Assembly: GCF_029633865.1 (NCBI RefSeq)
Contig: NC_079222.1
Coordinates: 33,520,822 to 33,584,821, forward strand
Source: Lampris incognitus
Lineage: Eukaryota > Chordata > Actinopteri > Lampriformes > Lampridae
Length of the DNA: 64,000 nucleotides
Direction of reading: 5' to 3'
Shown here: one piece after another, positions 31,030-41,287 of the stretch
Numbering within the stretch: position 1 is the stretch's first letter
How the letters are laid out: each line of letters begins with the position of its first letter
Made by a program: the position numbers and the translations under genes
Notes under the pieces: model-generated
What the model saw: the letters and a program-made list of their open reading frames with translations, nothing else
Databases searched by the model: none
What the model was told of the DNA's origin: nothing

Positions 31030-32215
31030 GGAAGTGGTCTTCTTCGGGTGGTCTTCCTCAAGCTCGGATCCTCTGCCAGAGGCCTGGGAGTTTGAGGGTT
31101 CAGTAGCTTAGCTGTTCCTAGGACCACACACTTCTGGACAGGGATCTCAGTTGTTGTTCCTGGAATCTGCTGGAGCCACTCTCCCAGTTTGTGGGGGTCA
31201 GAACCTCTAGTGCTCCTATTACCACTGGGACCACTGTGGATTTCACCTTCCACATCCGATCTAGTTCTTCCCTTAGCTCTTGGTATTTCTCTGGCTTCTC
31301 ATGCTCTTTCTTCCTGATATTGCTGTCGCTTGGGATTGCTACATTGATCACTACCGCTGTCTTCTGTTCCTTGTCGACCACCACAATGTCTAGTTGGATA
31401 GTCAGCACCTGCTTGTCAGTCTGGACCTTGAAGTCCCACAGGTGGTGTCCCCCATTTGGACTTGGGGCCTTCCAGTCTGTATTCAGTACAGATGTTCCTG
31501 TACACTATGCCAGCCACTTGGTTATGCCTTTCAGTGTACATCCTTATGCATGCTCAATAATCCAAATAAGGAAATCACAGAAAGGTGAATCAGTTGATCT
31601 GGACACAACTTTTACTGGGAGAATGTGATGAAACGTTTCTCCCACTAAACATTGTGCCCAGAACTGACTCGCCTTTCTGTGATTTCAGTGTACGCTTTCC
31701 AAGCTAGCATTTTACACCCTGCTACTAAGTGCTGGATTGTCTCTGGGGTGTCTTTGCACAGCCCGTATCTTGGGTCTTGTCTTGTGTGGTGGACCCTTGC
31801 CTCAACCGATCTGGTGCTGAGTGCCTGTTCTTGTGCTGCTATGATCAAGCGCCTCTGTGCTGTCCTTCAGTCCTGCCTTTACTAGCCACTGTTAGGATTT
31901 CTCGATATCAGACAAGTCTTCTCTCTGTTGATGGTACCTCCCATGGTCATGCTTGATCTTCTATGATACCCCCTACTTGTCTTCTTGCTCTGCACTCTCT
32001 GTCTTCTGCTGGCTGAGGTACTCACTCAGCAGTTCATCCTGGGGGGCCCTCTTTCTGACGTACTCATGGATGTTCCTTGTTTCATTCTGGCCAGTGGCCC
32101 TGACACTCACTAATCCTTGGCCCCCATCTTTTTGCTTATTGTACAGTCTCAGACTGCTGGACTTCGGGTGCACCACATGGCTTTTTTTTAACCCTGTGGC
32201 TCAAGATAGGACATA
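31030..32215 (-). mobile_element. LINE with C-terminal restriction-like endonuclease
   Basis: Minus-strand frames in order are 'YNKQKDGGQGLVSVRATGQN' (32140), 'EQALSTRSVEARVHHTRQDP' (31825), the zinc-knuckle-like 'GLCKDTPETIQHLVAGCKML' (31760), and 'LDIVVVDKEQKTAVVINVAI' (31395), followed by 'VVPVVIGALEVLTP'. This is the C-terminal part of an early-branching LINE (R2/R4/NeSL-like superclade), where a zinc knuckle precedes a restriction-like endonuclease with D...D-x-K residues. In the knuckle the position before G-L-C is Tyr, so the expected first Cys appears lost. Frameshifts and a 143-bp insertion also inactivate it. The clade is inferred. Confidence 0.75.
31540..31682. mobile_element. 143-bp foldback-type insertion in a LINE
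   Basis: The insert is flanked by the perfect 11-bp repeat TTTCAGTGTAC (31529-31539 and 31683-31693). Its inner part forms an imperfect hairpin: 'AATCACAGAAAGGTGAATCA' against the reverse complement of 'TGACTCGCCTTTCTGTGATT'. Removing it restores the LINE frame between 'KAYTE' and 'RHNQVAGIVY'. The arm sequence is related to the foldback family at 11208, 39866 and 47502. Confidence 0.8.
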
Positions 32216-32547
32216 TGGGGAGTGAAATATGGGGATGGTCTGTTTCAATGACATCATGAAATCTACAACATGTGCTAAAGATACCAACTTCATGTTTAAA
32301 TAAGCTTTCAATATTCCAAGTAATCTGGTTTTAAACCCACTTTATAGTTTGGAAGCCATATGAAAGCTCTCGTGTGGCCTATCACATCCTAATTATTGTA
32401 GCATCCTTAGTTGGGGGCTGACCAATGATGTTCAGCAGTTTCTGGGTGCATTATTCTTACTCTGCTAGTGAGGAGGATAACGCATACTGTTAGAGCACAC
32501 ATCCTGGACAAGAAACATGGAATAATAATAAAGAAGAGCTTGCTAGT
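32216..32547. other. Anonymous DNA
   Basis: No recognisable feature between the LINE and the SINE. Confidence 0.45.
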
Positions 32548-32935
32548 GTCAAGGTAGCGTAGCGGTCTATTCCGTTGTCTACCAACCTCCTCCGGTTCGA
32601 ATCCCGGATGTGTCCTGGTCGCTGCACTAGCGCCTCCTCTGGTCGGTCGGGGCGCCTGTTCGGTGAGGGGGGCACTGGAGGGAAGTAGTGATCCTCCCAC
32701 GTGCTACACCCCCCTGGTGAAACTCCTCACTGTCAGGGGAAAAGCGGCTGGTGACTCTGCATGTATCGGAGGAGGCATGTGGTAGTCTGCAGCCCAACCC
32801 GAATCGGCAGAGGGGGTGGAGCAGCGACCGGGACGGCTCTGAAGAGTGGGGTAATTGACCAAATACAATTGGGGAGAAAAAGGGGAAGAGCCCCCCCCCC
32901 CTGGCAGGACCCTCCTCCCAAAAAAAAAGAAGAAG
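32548..32935 (+). repeat. SINE family G with internal deletion
   Basis: The head has 'GTAGCGTAGCGGTCTATTCCG' and an exact B box GGTTCGAATCC (32594-32604). The part between the B box and 'ATGTGTCCTGGTCGCTGCAC' is deleted relative to 25743. The 3' end with 'GGTAATTGACCAAATACAAT' is present and A-rich. Confidence 0.8.
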
Positions 32936-34492
32936 CGATTGCTACACAGGCATCTTGAGTTGTACTTCTGATGGAAAGAGAGACTGTAGTTAGTGAGGGA
33001 GAGGAGGATAAAAAAGTGAGTGGGAATTTTTTATTCACAGTTATAAACAGTATAATAAAGAGGGAGCGAAGAGAATGCAGGCTTACTGAGGGTCTGGTAG
33101 GGTGAAGTAATGGAGAAGGGGGAGAATCAAATGCCTCAAGGAAGGAAAGCTTAAGGAAGCAGGAAGCAATATATCTGTATTTGTTTGAAGTGCCGGGAGG
33201 GAGACAGAAAGAAAGACAGAAAGAGAGAAGAGAGTATGTGCATATGAGTCCTTGTCCAAATGAAGGTTTGTGTGCATCCGTGTGCTGGGTTACAGGGGAT
33301 CTGGAAGGATCTAAGCGCTGTCATCATGGCTTCCTAGCTGGCTCCGCTGTAAAAGCGGTCTGACCGTTTCTGGTCCAGAGCTGAGTTCCCTGTGGTAGCA
33401 GCCGGTCGGAGTCAGAGGTGGTAGAAATGGTCTGGAACCATGCCGTCACTCCAGTCACACAGGTTAGAAAAAGAGCCCTCGCAAAACCGTCCAAAGATCA
33501 CAAAAGAGTAGCCGGTTCAACAGACGTGCCTTTGTCTTGTGGCGACCGCATTCCTTTCACTCGGAGACGCTGGTATCCACTGTGAATATCCACCGCCGTC
33601 TGGTTCCAAATGGCATTTTCCGCAATAGGGTGCGCGCGCGCGTGCGCGTGCGTGATTAGTGTTAGTACTAATAGAAGAACGTAGGAGGACATCGGGAGGT
33701 ATGCGTATCACGTTTCCCCCTGGGTAATTCTAACGCTGCAACCCGAGCGAGCAGCTCAGCCAGTGATAACGCAAAATTACAACTCAAGGTGAAGAGGTCA
33801 CCGAAGGAGTTTCGCTGTTGGCTAAGCTTGTTATTTATGGGTAGGGGGGGTCTCTCGCAAAGGGGATACTTGCTCGTCCCGTCCCCCCTTTCCTTTTTTA
33901 CACACACTTAGTATTGAAGTTCACAAGGATTCCCAAGCCCATGTTTGCAGCACACACACATAGAGGAACATTAATATCGTGAGAGCTACGACGGAAAGTG
34001 TGCGGGTCAATAGCGAGCTGATCCAAGGCGTTACTTAGGCGTAAGCCGTCGTGCACGTTTGAATCCGAGCTGGAAAAATTCCGGCTTTTAATTTTTTTTA
34101 GCACTGGAAAGTCCTGGTTTTTTTTTTTTTTTTTTGGTTTGCTCTGACTTCAGTTTGATTATACATTCAACTTTCCAGAAGTGCTCGGAACCAGGATCAT
34201 GTTCCTGCCAGAGAGCGCTGAACCCAACAGAAGAATATTTTAAATTTCATATGAAATACAGTGAACCATGATATGCTGAGCTTGCCACTGTGCGATACAA
34301 ACTTTTCAAGCCCAGCTTTGGCCTGAGCAGTGGCAAAATAGTTTTTGGTATTCAGCCACAGAAGAAATGCGATCCGTCAAAGTACTGCTGGTGGTGCCGA
34401 GTGAGGGAAAGAGAGAAAAGGGGAGAAAGAGGGAGTGACATTCACTGCTGGGATGTGAAGTACCTTATGATCTCTGACCTATGGTTTACAGT
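32936..34492. other. Anonymous DNA
   Basis: About 1.5 kb without a recognisable exon or element. A GCGCGCGCGTGCGCGTGCG patch lies at 33631-33652 and a poly(T) tract at 34118-34135. Minus-strand open frames (33668-33907, 33898-34104) have no domain. Confidence 0.45.
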
Positions 34493-34530
34493 CTCCATCT
34501 CTAATTAGCTGCTGCTAATTAGAGATGGAG
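34493..34530. repeat. Perfect 17-bp hairpin, 4-nt loop
   Basis: Arm CTCCATCTCTAATTAGC (34493-34509), loop TGCT, exact reverse complement (34514-34530). No element boundary is visible on either side. Confidence 0.95.
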
Positions 34531-34651
34531 GAATGATAGTGGTCAACAGCCCAACATGCTACCGGGAAGGGAAAAATGTCTGCCGATGCCTGCTGCAAAG
34601 ATACAGCTCATAGCGTTCTCGTAACACCACATATGTTCCCGCTTCCAGTGT

Positions 34652-35126
34652 GGGAAGATGGCGGCCTCACCCAGTACTGCCCATGCAGTGTCTTTGTCCA
34701 CGTCTGCGTTTAAGTTTTGTCTTCATTTGATGGCTGGGAGAGCTGGCGCTGGATCGGCTGAGGGAGCTTGGTCTGCTGCATCCTGTGGGCCCAGGGACCA
34801 CGGCCCTTGCCTGGAGCTGTGCCCGAAGAGGAAACACCAAGGGCGGTCTGACAGGCCGCAGAAGCAGGGGCAGGCTAAGCTAATTGCTAGCCCATGCTGA
34901 CCGGCAGTTCCGGCAGTCATCCTGGCTGGCGTTCCTTCCCTTGGACAGTGATTTTTTTTCTTTGTTTAGTTTGGATATATGTGTGCTTGAAGTTCTTGTA
35001 GTTTTTGGACGTGTTTTCGTCTTTGTGTTGCACTGCTGTGGGCTGGGGGAAACGATATTTCGTTTCATTTCATGTACAGAAGTACATGAATTGAAATGAC
35101 AAATATAGTGTTCCTGATTCCTGACA
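34652..35126 (+). repeat. Non-autonomous LINE derivative
   Basis: It opens with 'GGGAAGATGGCGGCCTCACCC', a 5'-UTR-like start, and closes with 'ACGATATTTCGTTTCATTTC', 'CATGAATTGAAATGACAAA' and CCTGATTCCTGA, a LINE-type 3' tail. No reverse transcriptase lies between, so this is an internally deleted LINE or a LINE-derived SINE-like element. Confidence 0.6.
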
Positions 35127-36297
35127 TTTGTGCACTAACAGCCACTCGCCAGTTCAACTCCGAGCAGGTCACAAAGGGCACATTTGAGTTGTTACAGTTG
35201 TAACGTGCTGTGAGTTATCAATACAAATTCAACAGTATGTCCACAATAGTATCATTTGTATGTTGTTTCTCCAGCGTTGGACCAGCTTTTGTCATCTCTT
35301 ATGGATTAGTCATAGCATTTTGTTGACAATGTAGAGTTCTTGCTGCCAGATGGCAGCTGATCGGGGTCCCACGGCTGTTGTTGAGATGATTTGAAAGTGT
35401 TGAGCTGTTCCTCGGGGCCTTTATGTGCAGGATATTATGGAACGGTGGAGCCATAGTCTGAGCATTATCTCAGCCCAGCTCAGCCCACTTAAGCAAGGCC
35501 CGTCTTGCTGACAGCATATTTCTTCCAGATGGAGCAGCCAGCCTCAATGACCTACTTTTCACATCAATCTTTTTTCTTGCCTTTTAAAAAGTTGTCTTTT
35601 TTTTTCACGCTGGAAAAACTTGTAATCCTTAATTTTAGGAAATGCCAATGTGTGTACCTTGTTTAATAAAAAAAAAAAGAAAAGAAAAAGAAGAAGAAGA
35701 AGAAAGAAACCAGCCTATTGAAGGCATTTGTGTGGCAGTAAATGAGCCATGTGAAAAGGCTATTTGAGGTGACCCGGCGGTGCTGTCTTTATGGTGACTG
35801 GTGGTTTGTGTCTTGCCTTCCCTTTGGTTCTCATACTTTTGGATGGGAGTCATCATACTTTGGCTGCAAAAAATGCCCCCAAATTGAAGGTCCACTTGCA
35901 AGGAAAATGAAGTCATAGCAGAACAGCAGCTGAGCTTTCTTTCGCGAAGGCCACTTTACACAGCCTGAATTTAAATATACTATGAGCAAGAAAAATACCA
36001 AAACACTTTGCTTTCTATCATATTGATGAAAAAAAAAAGTTCCTGTAATAATGGTCCACAAGGCCCTAAAGGCCTGCTGGCTACCCGCTACGTATGTCAA
36101 GATGATGCAGTCATTGTGTTGTTTTGATAACCATCAATTACACCGTTTGATTACATTAACTGTTAGATGAAATGACAGTGAAAACACTGCAGCAGGTATG
36201 ATCACCGCCTGTATGTCAAGCCTGTTAAACTACACAAAGCCACATTTTACCCCGGTTGAGGAAAATGACAAGATGTGCTGAAATTAAACCACTGGTC
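35127..36297. other. Anonymous DNA
   Basis: No gene recognised. An (AAG)n-rich patch lies at 35670-35708. The rest looks like ordinary intergenic sequence. Confidence 0.45.
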
Positions 36298-36298
36298 T

Positions 36299-36362
<64 letters not shown>
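36298..36362. repeat. (TC)n microsatellite
   Basis: About 32 uninterrupted CT units, a homopurine-homopyrimidine tract. Confidence 0.95.
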
Positions 36363-36363
<1 letters not shown>

Positions 36364-36587
36364 GTGTGAAGTGATGGCCTTGATGGGTATCGTGGACGAG
36401 GCGCCACAACGTGGCAATCTGGGAGGATCTCCAGAGGTGTGTTTTCCGCTTCAAGACCACTTCCCTTACACCAGGCTGGAGAGGAACACAATTATCACTG
36501 AATAGGCGGAAAATCCACGCACACATATTAGTGACCAGGTACACATATCGGTGAACACCGACGTTCTACTACAACCTCAACAGAGAT

Positions 36588-37075
36588 TTTCTTCTTCTGC
36601 TTCTTCCTCTTCTTCTTTTTCCTCTTCTCCTCCTCCTCCTCCTCCCCCGCATTATTATGAATCCCACGGCACTTCTAGGCAAGACACGCCCCGTGTAGCA
36701 TCCAGGGGCTAGGATTCTATGAAGACCCGCCCCTACTCTGCCTCTGATTAGCTAACCTTAACCCCGCCCTAACCCTTACCTTAACCAAACACTTACCTTA
36801 ACCAACCCAATCAACGAAGGCAACGAGTACTGGCCAATCTGGCCAATCCTAGCACTTGAATGCTACGCGGGGCGTGTCTTGCCTAGAAGTGCTGTGGGAT
36901 TCATAACAATGCTCCTCCCCCTCCTCCTCCCACTCTTCTTCTTCTTCTTCTTCTTTTGGCTTGTTCCCTGTCTCTCAGGGGTCACCACCGCATATTTTAT
37001 AGTTCCCATCAGTACCATGTGAGGGCACAGCATCAACGGGGACGTTGTTAATCCGGGCCTTGACCGATCCGGAGA
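36588..37075 (-). repeat. RTE-derived short element with (GAA)n tail
   Basis: On the minus strand, 'CGGATCGGTCAAGGCCCGG' and 'AACAACGTC' (37070-37040) run through 'GGTGGTGACCCCTGAGAGAC' (36990) into (AAGAAG)n and GAGGAG repeats (36958-36590). The 5' and 3' ends of an RTE-like LINE are thus joined without the coding middle. A MITE at 36649-36912 splits the purine tail. Confidence 0.6.
36649..36912. mobile_element. 264-bp MITE with long terminal inverted repeats
   Basis: The ends GCATTATTATGAATCCCAC... and ...GTGGGATTCATAACAATGC are inverted repeats extending at least 50 bp on each side with few mismatches. The 9-bp direct repeat TCCTCCCCC flanks it (36640-36648 and 36913-36921), although the host tract is low complexity. 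The interior has 'CTTAACC' and 'CTAACC' repeats. No coding sequence. A TSD of 8-9 bp suggests a hAT- or Merlin-like mobilising transposase, by inference only. Confidence 0.8.
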
Positions 37076-37332
37076 CCAAGTCCTAAAGATATGTAAAATG
37101 AAATATTCTGCTTGACATAAACACTGTGCATGTAAGTTTATCAAATCATGATACAAGTACCACGGTTACCCAGGGGTTAAACCGGGATTTGTTATGTGGC
37201 AGGGCCCTGATGAGCAGGGTTGGCATGGATGCACATGCTTGATGGCAGCTGTGATGGTGGTGTTTAATGCTGCTTTATAAATAGCATAAGAACTCTTTGA
37301 GGGTTGAGTATTCTTGAGAAAACACGATTCTT

Positions 37333-37807
37333 TTTTTTTTCCAAATTTATTTCTAGTTTTTCCCCTTATCCCACCTGATTAACCCAATGGCATATGGCCG
37401 GAACCCTTGTCGAATAATTCCCCTGGCTCACGTTTCCACAGGAAGGAGATAGTCGTAACACCAGCTTCCTTCAAACTCGTGTCGGCTGCTCTCGCCCTTT
37501 TACACGCTGAAGCCTCGCATGGATCGCATCACCCTCAGGCCGTGAAGGAGGCGTAGGGAGAACGCTTTCAGTTGTTTGGCTGCAGGCGCCCGGGTCAGCC
37601 AGAGGGGTCGCTGGAGAACGACGAGTCCCCGAACACTACACCGATCTACACCCGCTATCCCTCGGGTAAGGGTGGCCTAATGAACGCCTTACCCCGTGGA
37701 CGCTCTGGCCGTGACCGGTTACGGCGAGTCTGGGATACGAACCTCCCAGCCACGTGACGAGCGGGTTGCAAGAACGGCGGTTTAGTCCGCTCGGCCACCA
37801 GAGCGGC
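37333..37807 (-). repeat. tRNA-Ser/Leu-like SINE with 17-bp target duplication
   Basis: On the minus strand the head GCCGCTCTGGTGGCCGAGCG looks like a class II tRNA (A box TGGCCGAGCGG, B-box-like GGTTCGTATCC). A unique body follows, with an A-rich 3' end at 37333-37342. The direct repeat GAGAAAACACGATTCTT (37316-37332) recurs with one mismatch at 37808-37824. It is therefore a complete LINE-mobilised SINE of a family different from G and V. Confidence 0.85.
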
Positions 37808-37824
37808 GAGAAAACACAATTCTT

Positions 37825-38189
37825 AACCACAATTCAATCCTCTATTTCATAAATCATAAAGGTTTATTTTTGCGAGCATTCACCTTATCCAACCAAGGTA
37901 AACCACAATAGTGTATCTCTCGGTTCTTTGAAAGAATGTACTCCCAATGCTGCACGTTCGACTCTCTTATTTGACTTCACATTTAGTGAAGTGTCAATAT
38001 TTTCTGGTAAACAGTTCGACCGTTTCAAACCTGAGTTCTGAATAACAGAATACAAAACATCACATAAGCTAATGCAAGTTACTAGGTCACAACATGCTCA
38101 GATTGAATTTATCAGATCCCAAATAGGCTGATATGTTGAACCCTGTGTGATAAGATGCCATTCTCTACATGCTAAATGGTCAGCAGACC

Positions 38190-38190
<1 letters not shown>
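37825..38190. other. Anonymous DNA
   Basis: No recognisable feature. Confidence 0.45.
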
Positions 38191-38282
<92 letters not shown>

Positions 38283-38340
38283 GTTGCCTTTTTATAGCAC
38301 TTTTCTAGCTGCAACAACCACTCAAAGCACTCTCTCCCAA
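38191..38340 (-). repeat. (CAAT)n tract with LINE 3' end
   Basis: About 23 CAAT units (38191-38282) are followed by 'TTTATAGCACTTTTCTAGCT'. On the minus strand this is a LINE-type 3' end with an (ATTG)n tail. A sister 3' end lies in fnbp1 at 58320-58418 in the opposite orientation. Confidence 0.75.
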
Positions 38341-38502
38341 GACAGGCAATGTGCAATGGACCTTCTGGTTATTTCCAACTTTTTCACAATATTTTGTTAG
38401 GTTCCAAGAATAAAAAGGAGGGCCAATCATTTTGATGAACATAAGATCTGACCTATTTTCAATTCTGAGTTGCACATACAACTACACATACATGCACATA
38501 CA

Positions 38503-38535
38503 TGTCACACCATTGCACAGTGCAATGGTGTGACA
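38503..38535. repeat. Perfect 15-bp hairpin, 3-nt loop
   Basis: TGTCACACCATTGCA (38503-38517), loop CAG, exact reverse complement (38521-38535). The surrounding DNA (38341-38815) is otherwise unassigned. Confidence 0.95.
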
Positions 38536-38815
38536 ACATTATTCATTTCTGAAAAACCTTTCACCCTCTGCACTGCTAACAGCAACCATTTCCACTGCAT
38601 GTTTGAGTTTCACCAGGGCTCCACACTATTTGGATTTTCCTTGAAATCCCTGTAGCTCTGTTTGACTCCAGAGAGCCCTATCTCTAACTGACTGCAAAGT
38701 TCTCAAACTTCCTCTTCACCCTACAGTAATGGTAGTGGGCTTGGCCATGTGCTTTGATCCAACACATTCACTTTGTGGAAGAGTGGTTCTTCCTCGTTTG
38801 TGACCATCCTACTTG

Positions 38816-39840
38816 TCATGCTTGTGCATAATGCATTATACAACTTGCCAGGATCAACAACCCTTTGTCTGATTTCCTTCTATAGAGGCATACCTTTAAA
38901 GGAAGCCGTCTGAATCGCCTCAAGTGAAGCTTTATTGTATGGACCACTATCTGGCCAACTCCCATGGTATCTAGCTGCCCTTTTATCAGATTGATTAACT
39001 GTGAGACTCTGATGTCTCTGGACTGCAGAGATTCAGTCAAATATGTAGGCTCCTCAAGACCATCCATCATAAGACCCACGTATTTCACAAAAGCAACTCT
39101 GCTCAACTTTGCTGCTAGACTTTCATACATGCATCTCTCACTGGAATTTCTGTCTACATCTTCACTTGCAGCAGTGAGCGCTTGCACACAACAACACCGT
39201 ACATTCTCCAAACAGCATTCACTGTTCTGTTGTACAAAGCAACCCACCTTATCCCCAACACACTTCCAATCCATCTCAAGTTGACACCTACTTCAGAGGC
39301 CGCAGCATCAAGCTCCCTCGAGTTTTGTTTTGTTTTTTGACTGATTGTACAGACAATATAACTTGTCTAAGAAAAAAAAAATTAGTAAAGTGGTTGGTCT
39401 CTTTGCAGCACTTCACTGGATCCCCAACAGAATGCCCCAGCCTGCGGTTAAGGCAATGCCAGCTTATGATATTTGGGAATTTACTTTTCAGCTTTGAGCA
39501 CACCCCTGCCTCCTTGCCTAACATTACAGAGGAACCATCTGAACAGAATCCCACCAGACAGCCTTGAAGAAAGACCTCATCAAGGCTGTATCTCAAGACA
39601 CAGTTCAGCAGTCCGTCAGTAATTCCTGCGATGGTATTCTTGAGCTCAATAAGATCTAAGGAAAAATGTGAATGCTTATTAGCCTTTAACTGATTTTCTG
39701 AGGTACACAATAAGGCAAGAGGGTGCTTAGAGGGGTGCTTTCATCCACTATAACAGTGACCTTGGGTCCAGTAGGTCTAATACTTGCCACCAAGCCTGCC
39801 TCATTATATATATGAAATGTATGACTTCTGCACATGAGAC
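38816..39840 (-). pseudogene. hAT-derived KIAA1586-like relic
   Basis: Minus-strand frames run from about 39840: 'PRPTGPKVTV'-like, then 'LVGFCSDGSSVMLGKEAGVC' (39530) and 'FPNIISWHCLNRRL' (39470). After a T/A-rich break (39368-39380) come 'ALTAASEDVDRNSSERCMYE' (39170) and 'VKYVGLMMDGLEEPTYLTES' (39070). The D-G-x-x-x-M and W-H-C-x-N-R motifs are the RNase-H-like core of hAT-type transposases, in the form seen in the vertebrate KIAA1586 and ZMYM6-like group. Frameshifts and in-frame stops break it, and no BED finger or dimerisation domain is visible. It could be a transposon relic or a decayed domesticated copy. Confidence 0.7.
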
Positions 39841-39865
39841 ATCTTTGTGAAGTACTCGCCTCACA

Positions 39866-39945
39866 TCACAGAAGGTTGAATAGGTTCATCTGGATGTACG
39901 TTTATTGACAGATACGTTTCATCACCCAACTAAGTGACGTGACGA
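39866..39945 (+). repeat. Foldback-family end fragment
   Basis: 'CAGAAGGTTGAATAGGTTCA', 'ACGTTTATTGACAGATACGTTTC' in part, and 'AACTAAGTGAC' match the copies at 11208 and 47502. Only one arm is present. The DNA at 39946-40519 that follows is unassigned. Confidence 0.65.
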
Positions 39946-40519
39946 GTGAGCCTCACTCCAACTCCGTGATGAGTGAGTGTCACTCCAACGGGTCTGGTAT
40001 AGGCCCACTGAACTGCTCTGCGGTCCTGCTCTGTCCTTCTCCGTCCTGCCCTGACTGGCCTTGCTCTGCTCCGCTCTGTGCCCCTGGATGCTGTCCCTCT
40101 GCAGTTTGTGCTGCTCCACCTTCCTCTGCCGAACTGTGTGACTCATTTCTGTACTGTGCTGCCCTTTCCTGCCGCACTCTCGGTTTGTCGTTCTCGTGAT
40201 GACTCTCTACTGCTTGGTTTGATGTCTCAATCCTACAAAATATGAAACTCTATAAGTGTTACAGCAACAATAGCTTATGTTTCCAAAAGGGGACTCCAGC
40301 GAAGAAATATGTTGAACTGAAGTGGAAGCACTGCAGAGCTGGGCGTGTGGCGGACATCAGATTGAGCATGCTGAACCAAATAGGCTTAACCGTGGTAGAG
40401 TGACCCCTGATCAAATGATCTTGGGTTCCAGTCACCAAAACAAGGTAAGTCACACCATCCCTTAAATACTATTTACAGCCCATTGCTTTCTTTGATACCT
40501 CAGATGAAGACGAAGAAGT

Positions 40520-41287
40520 ACAAACCTACAACGAAATTCGTTCTCTGCATTTAACCCATACTGTGCTAGCAGTGGACAGCCTCAGTGAAGCCCACGGGGG
40601 CCAACCCCAGTTATTTTTTCCTGTTGCCTTGGTCAGAGGCACAGACAGCAGTATTAAACCTAACATACATGTCTTTGCTGGTGAAAACCGCAGCATCCAG
40701 AGGAATCCCACACAGACACGGGGAGAACATGCAAACTCAAGGGGGCGAGCTGGGGTTCGAACCCAAAACCTTTTTCGGTAACACTTTAGTATGGGGAACG
40801 TAGTCACCATTAATTAGGTGCTTATTAGCATGCAAATTAGCAACATATTGGCTCTTAATTGGTCATTATTACGTACTCATTAATGCCTTATTCTGCATGG
40901 CCTTATTATACAACCAGTAAGCCATTAACTATGAGTTTTCCCTCTATAACCTCAGAATTATTGCTTATTAGTAGTACCATCTCAATATGCTTTGCTTAGT
41001 ATGGACTTTATAAGGTGGTAGTACCACAAGAAGAGTTATTCTCCCTTACTAACACTTAATGAATATGGTCTGTTCTTACATAACAAAACACAAAACTACA
41101 AGTGTTCATAGTGTTAAATTACTCTACATTAAGTTTTTGTTACTTAGAATATGTCCCCCATACTAAAGTGACATCTTGATCATTACTAATTCACTAGTAA
41201 TTAAGTTTTTTTATGTTCCCCATACTAAAGTGTTACCCCTTTTTGCTATGAGGCAACAGTGCTAACCACTGGGCCACAGCGCCGCCT
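40520..41287 (-). repeat. SINE family V, split by a MITE
   Basis: On the minus strand the tRNA head 'GGCGGCGCTGTGGCCCAGTG' (41287-41240) and the body (40770-40520; 'GTTTGCATGTTCTCCCCG', 'GTGCCTCTGACCAAGGCAAC') form one SINE of the family seen at 9988. The B-box-like GGTTCGAACCC sits at about 40765-40755. The element at 40777-41237 separates head and body. Confidence 0.8.
40777..41237. mobile_element. 461-bp MITE with 23-bp perfect TIRs
   Basis: The first 23 bp (from GGTAACACTTTAGTATGGGG) are exactly the reverse complement of the last 23 bp (41215-41237). Flanks CCTTTTTC (40769-40776) and CCTTTTTG (41238-41245) form an 8-bp target duplication with one change. A second, imperfect copy of the terminal motif (CCCCCATACTAAAGTG) lies inside at 41156-41171. 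The body is AT-rich with no coding sequence. The family is common in fish. Its transposase superfamily is unassigned here, though 8-bp duplications fit hAT-like enzymes. Confidence 0.9.

Noticed and set aside
33898..34104. Minus-strand 68-codon frame with Cys-rich centre
   Set aside because: A signal-like or zinc-binding reading was considered, but the spacing fits no family and the frame has no supporting context.
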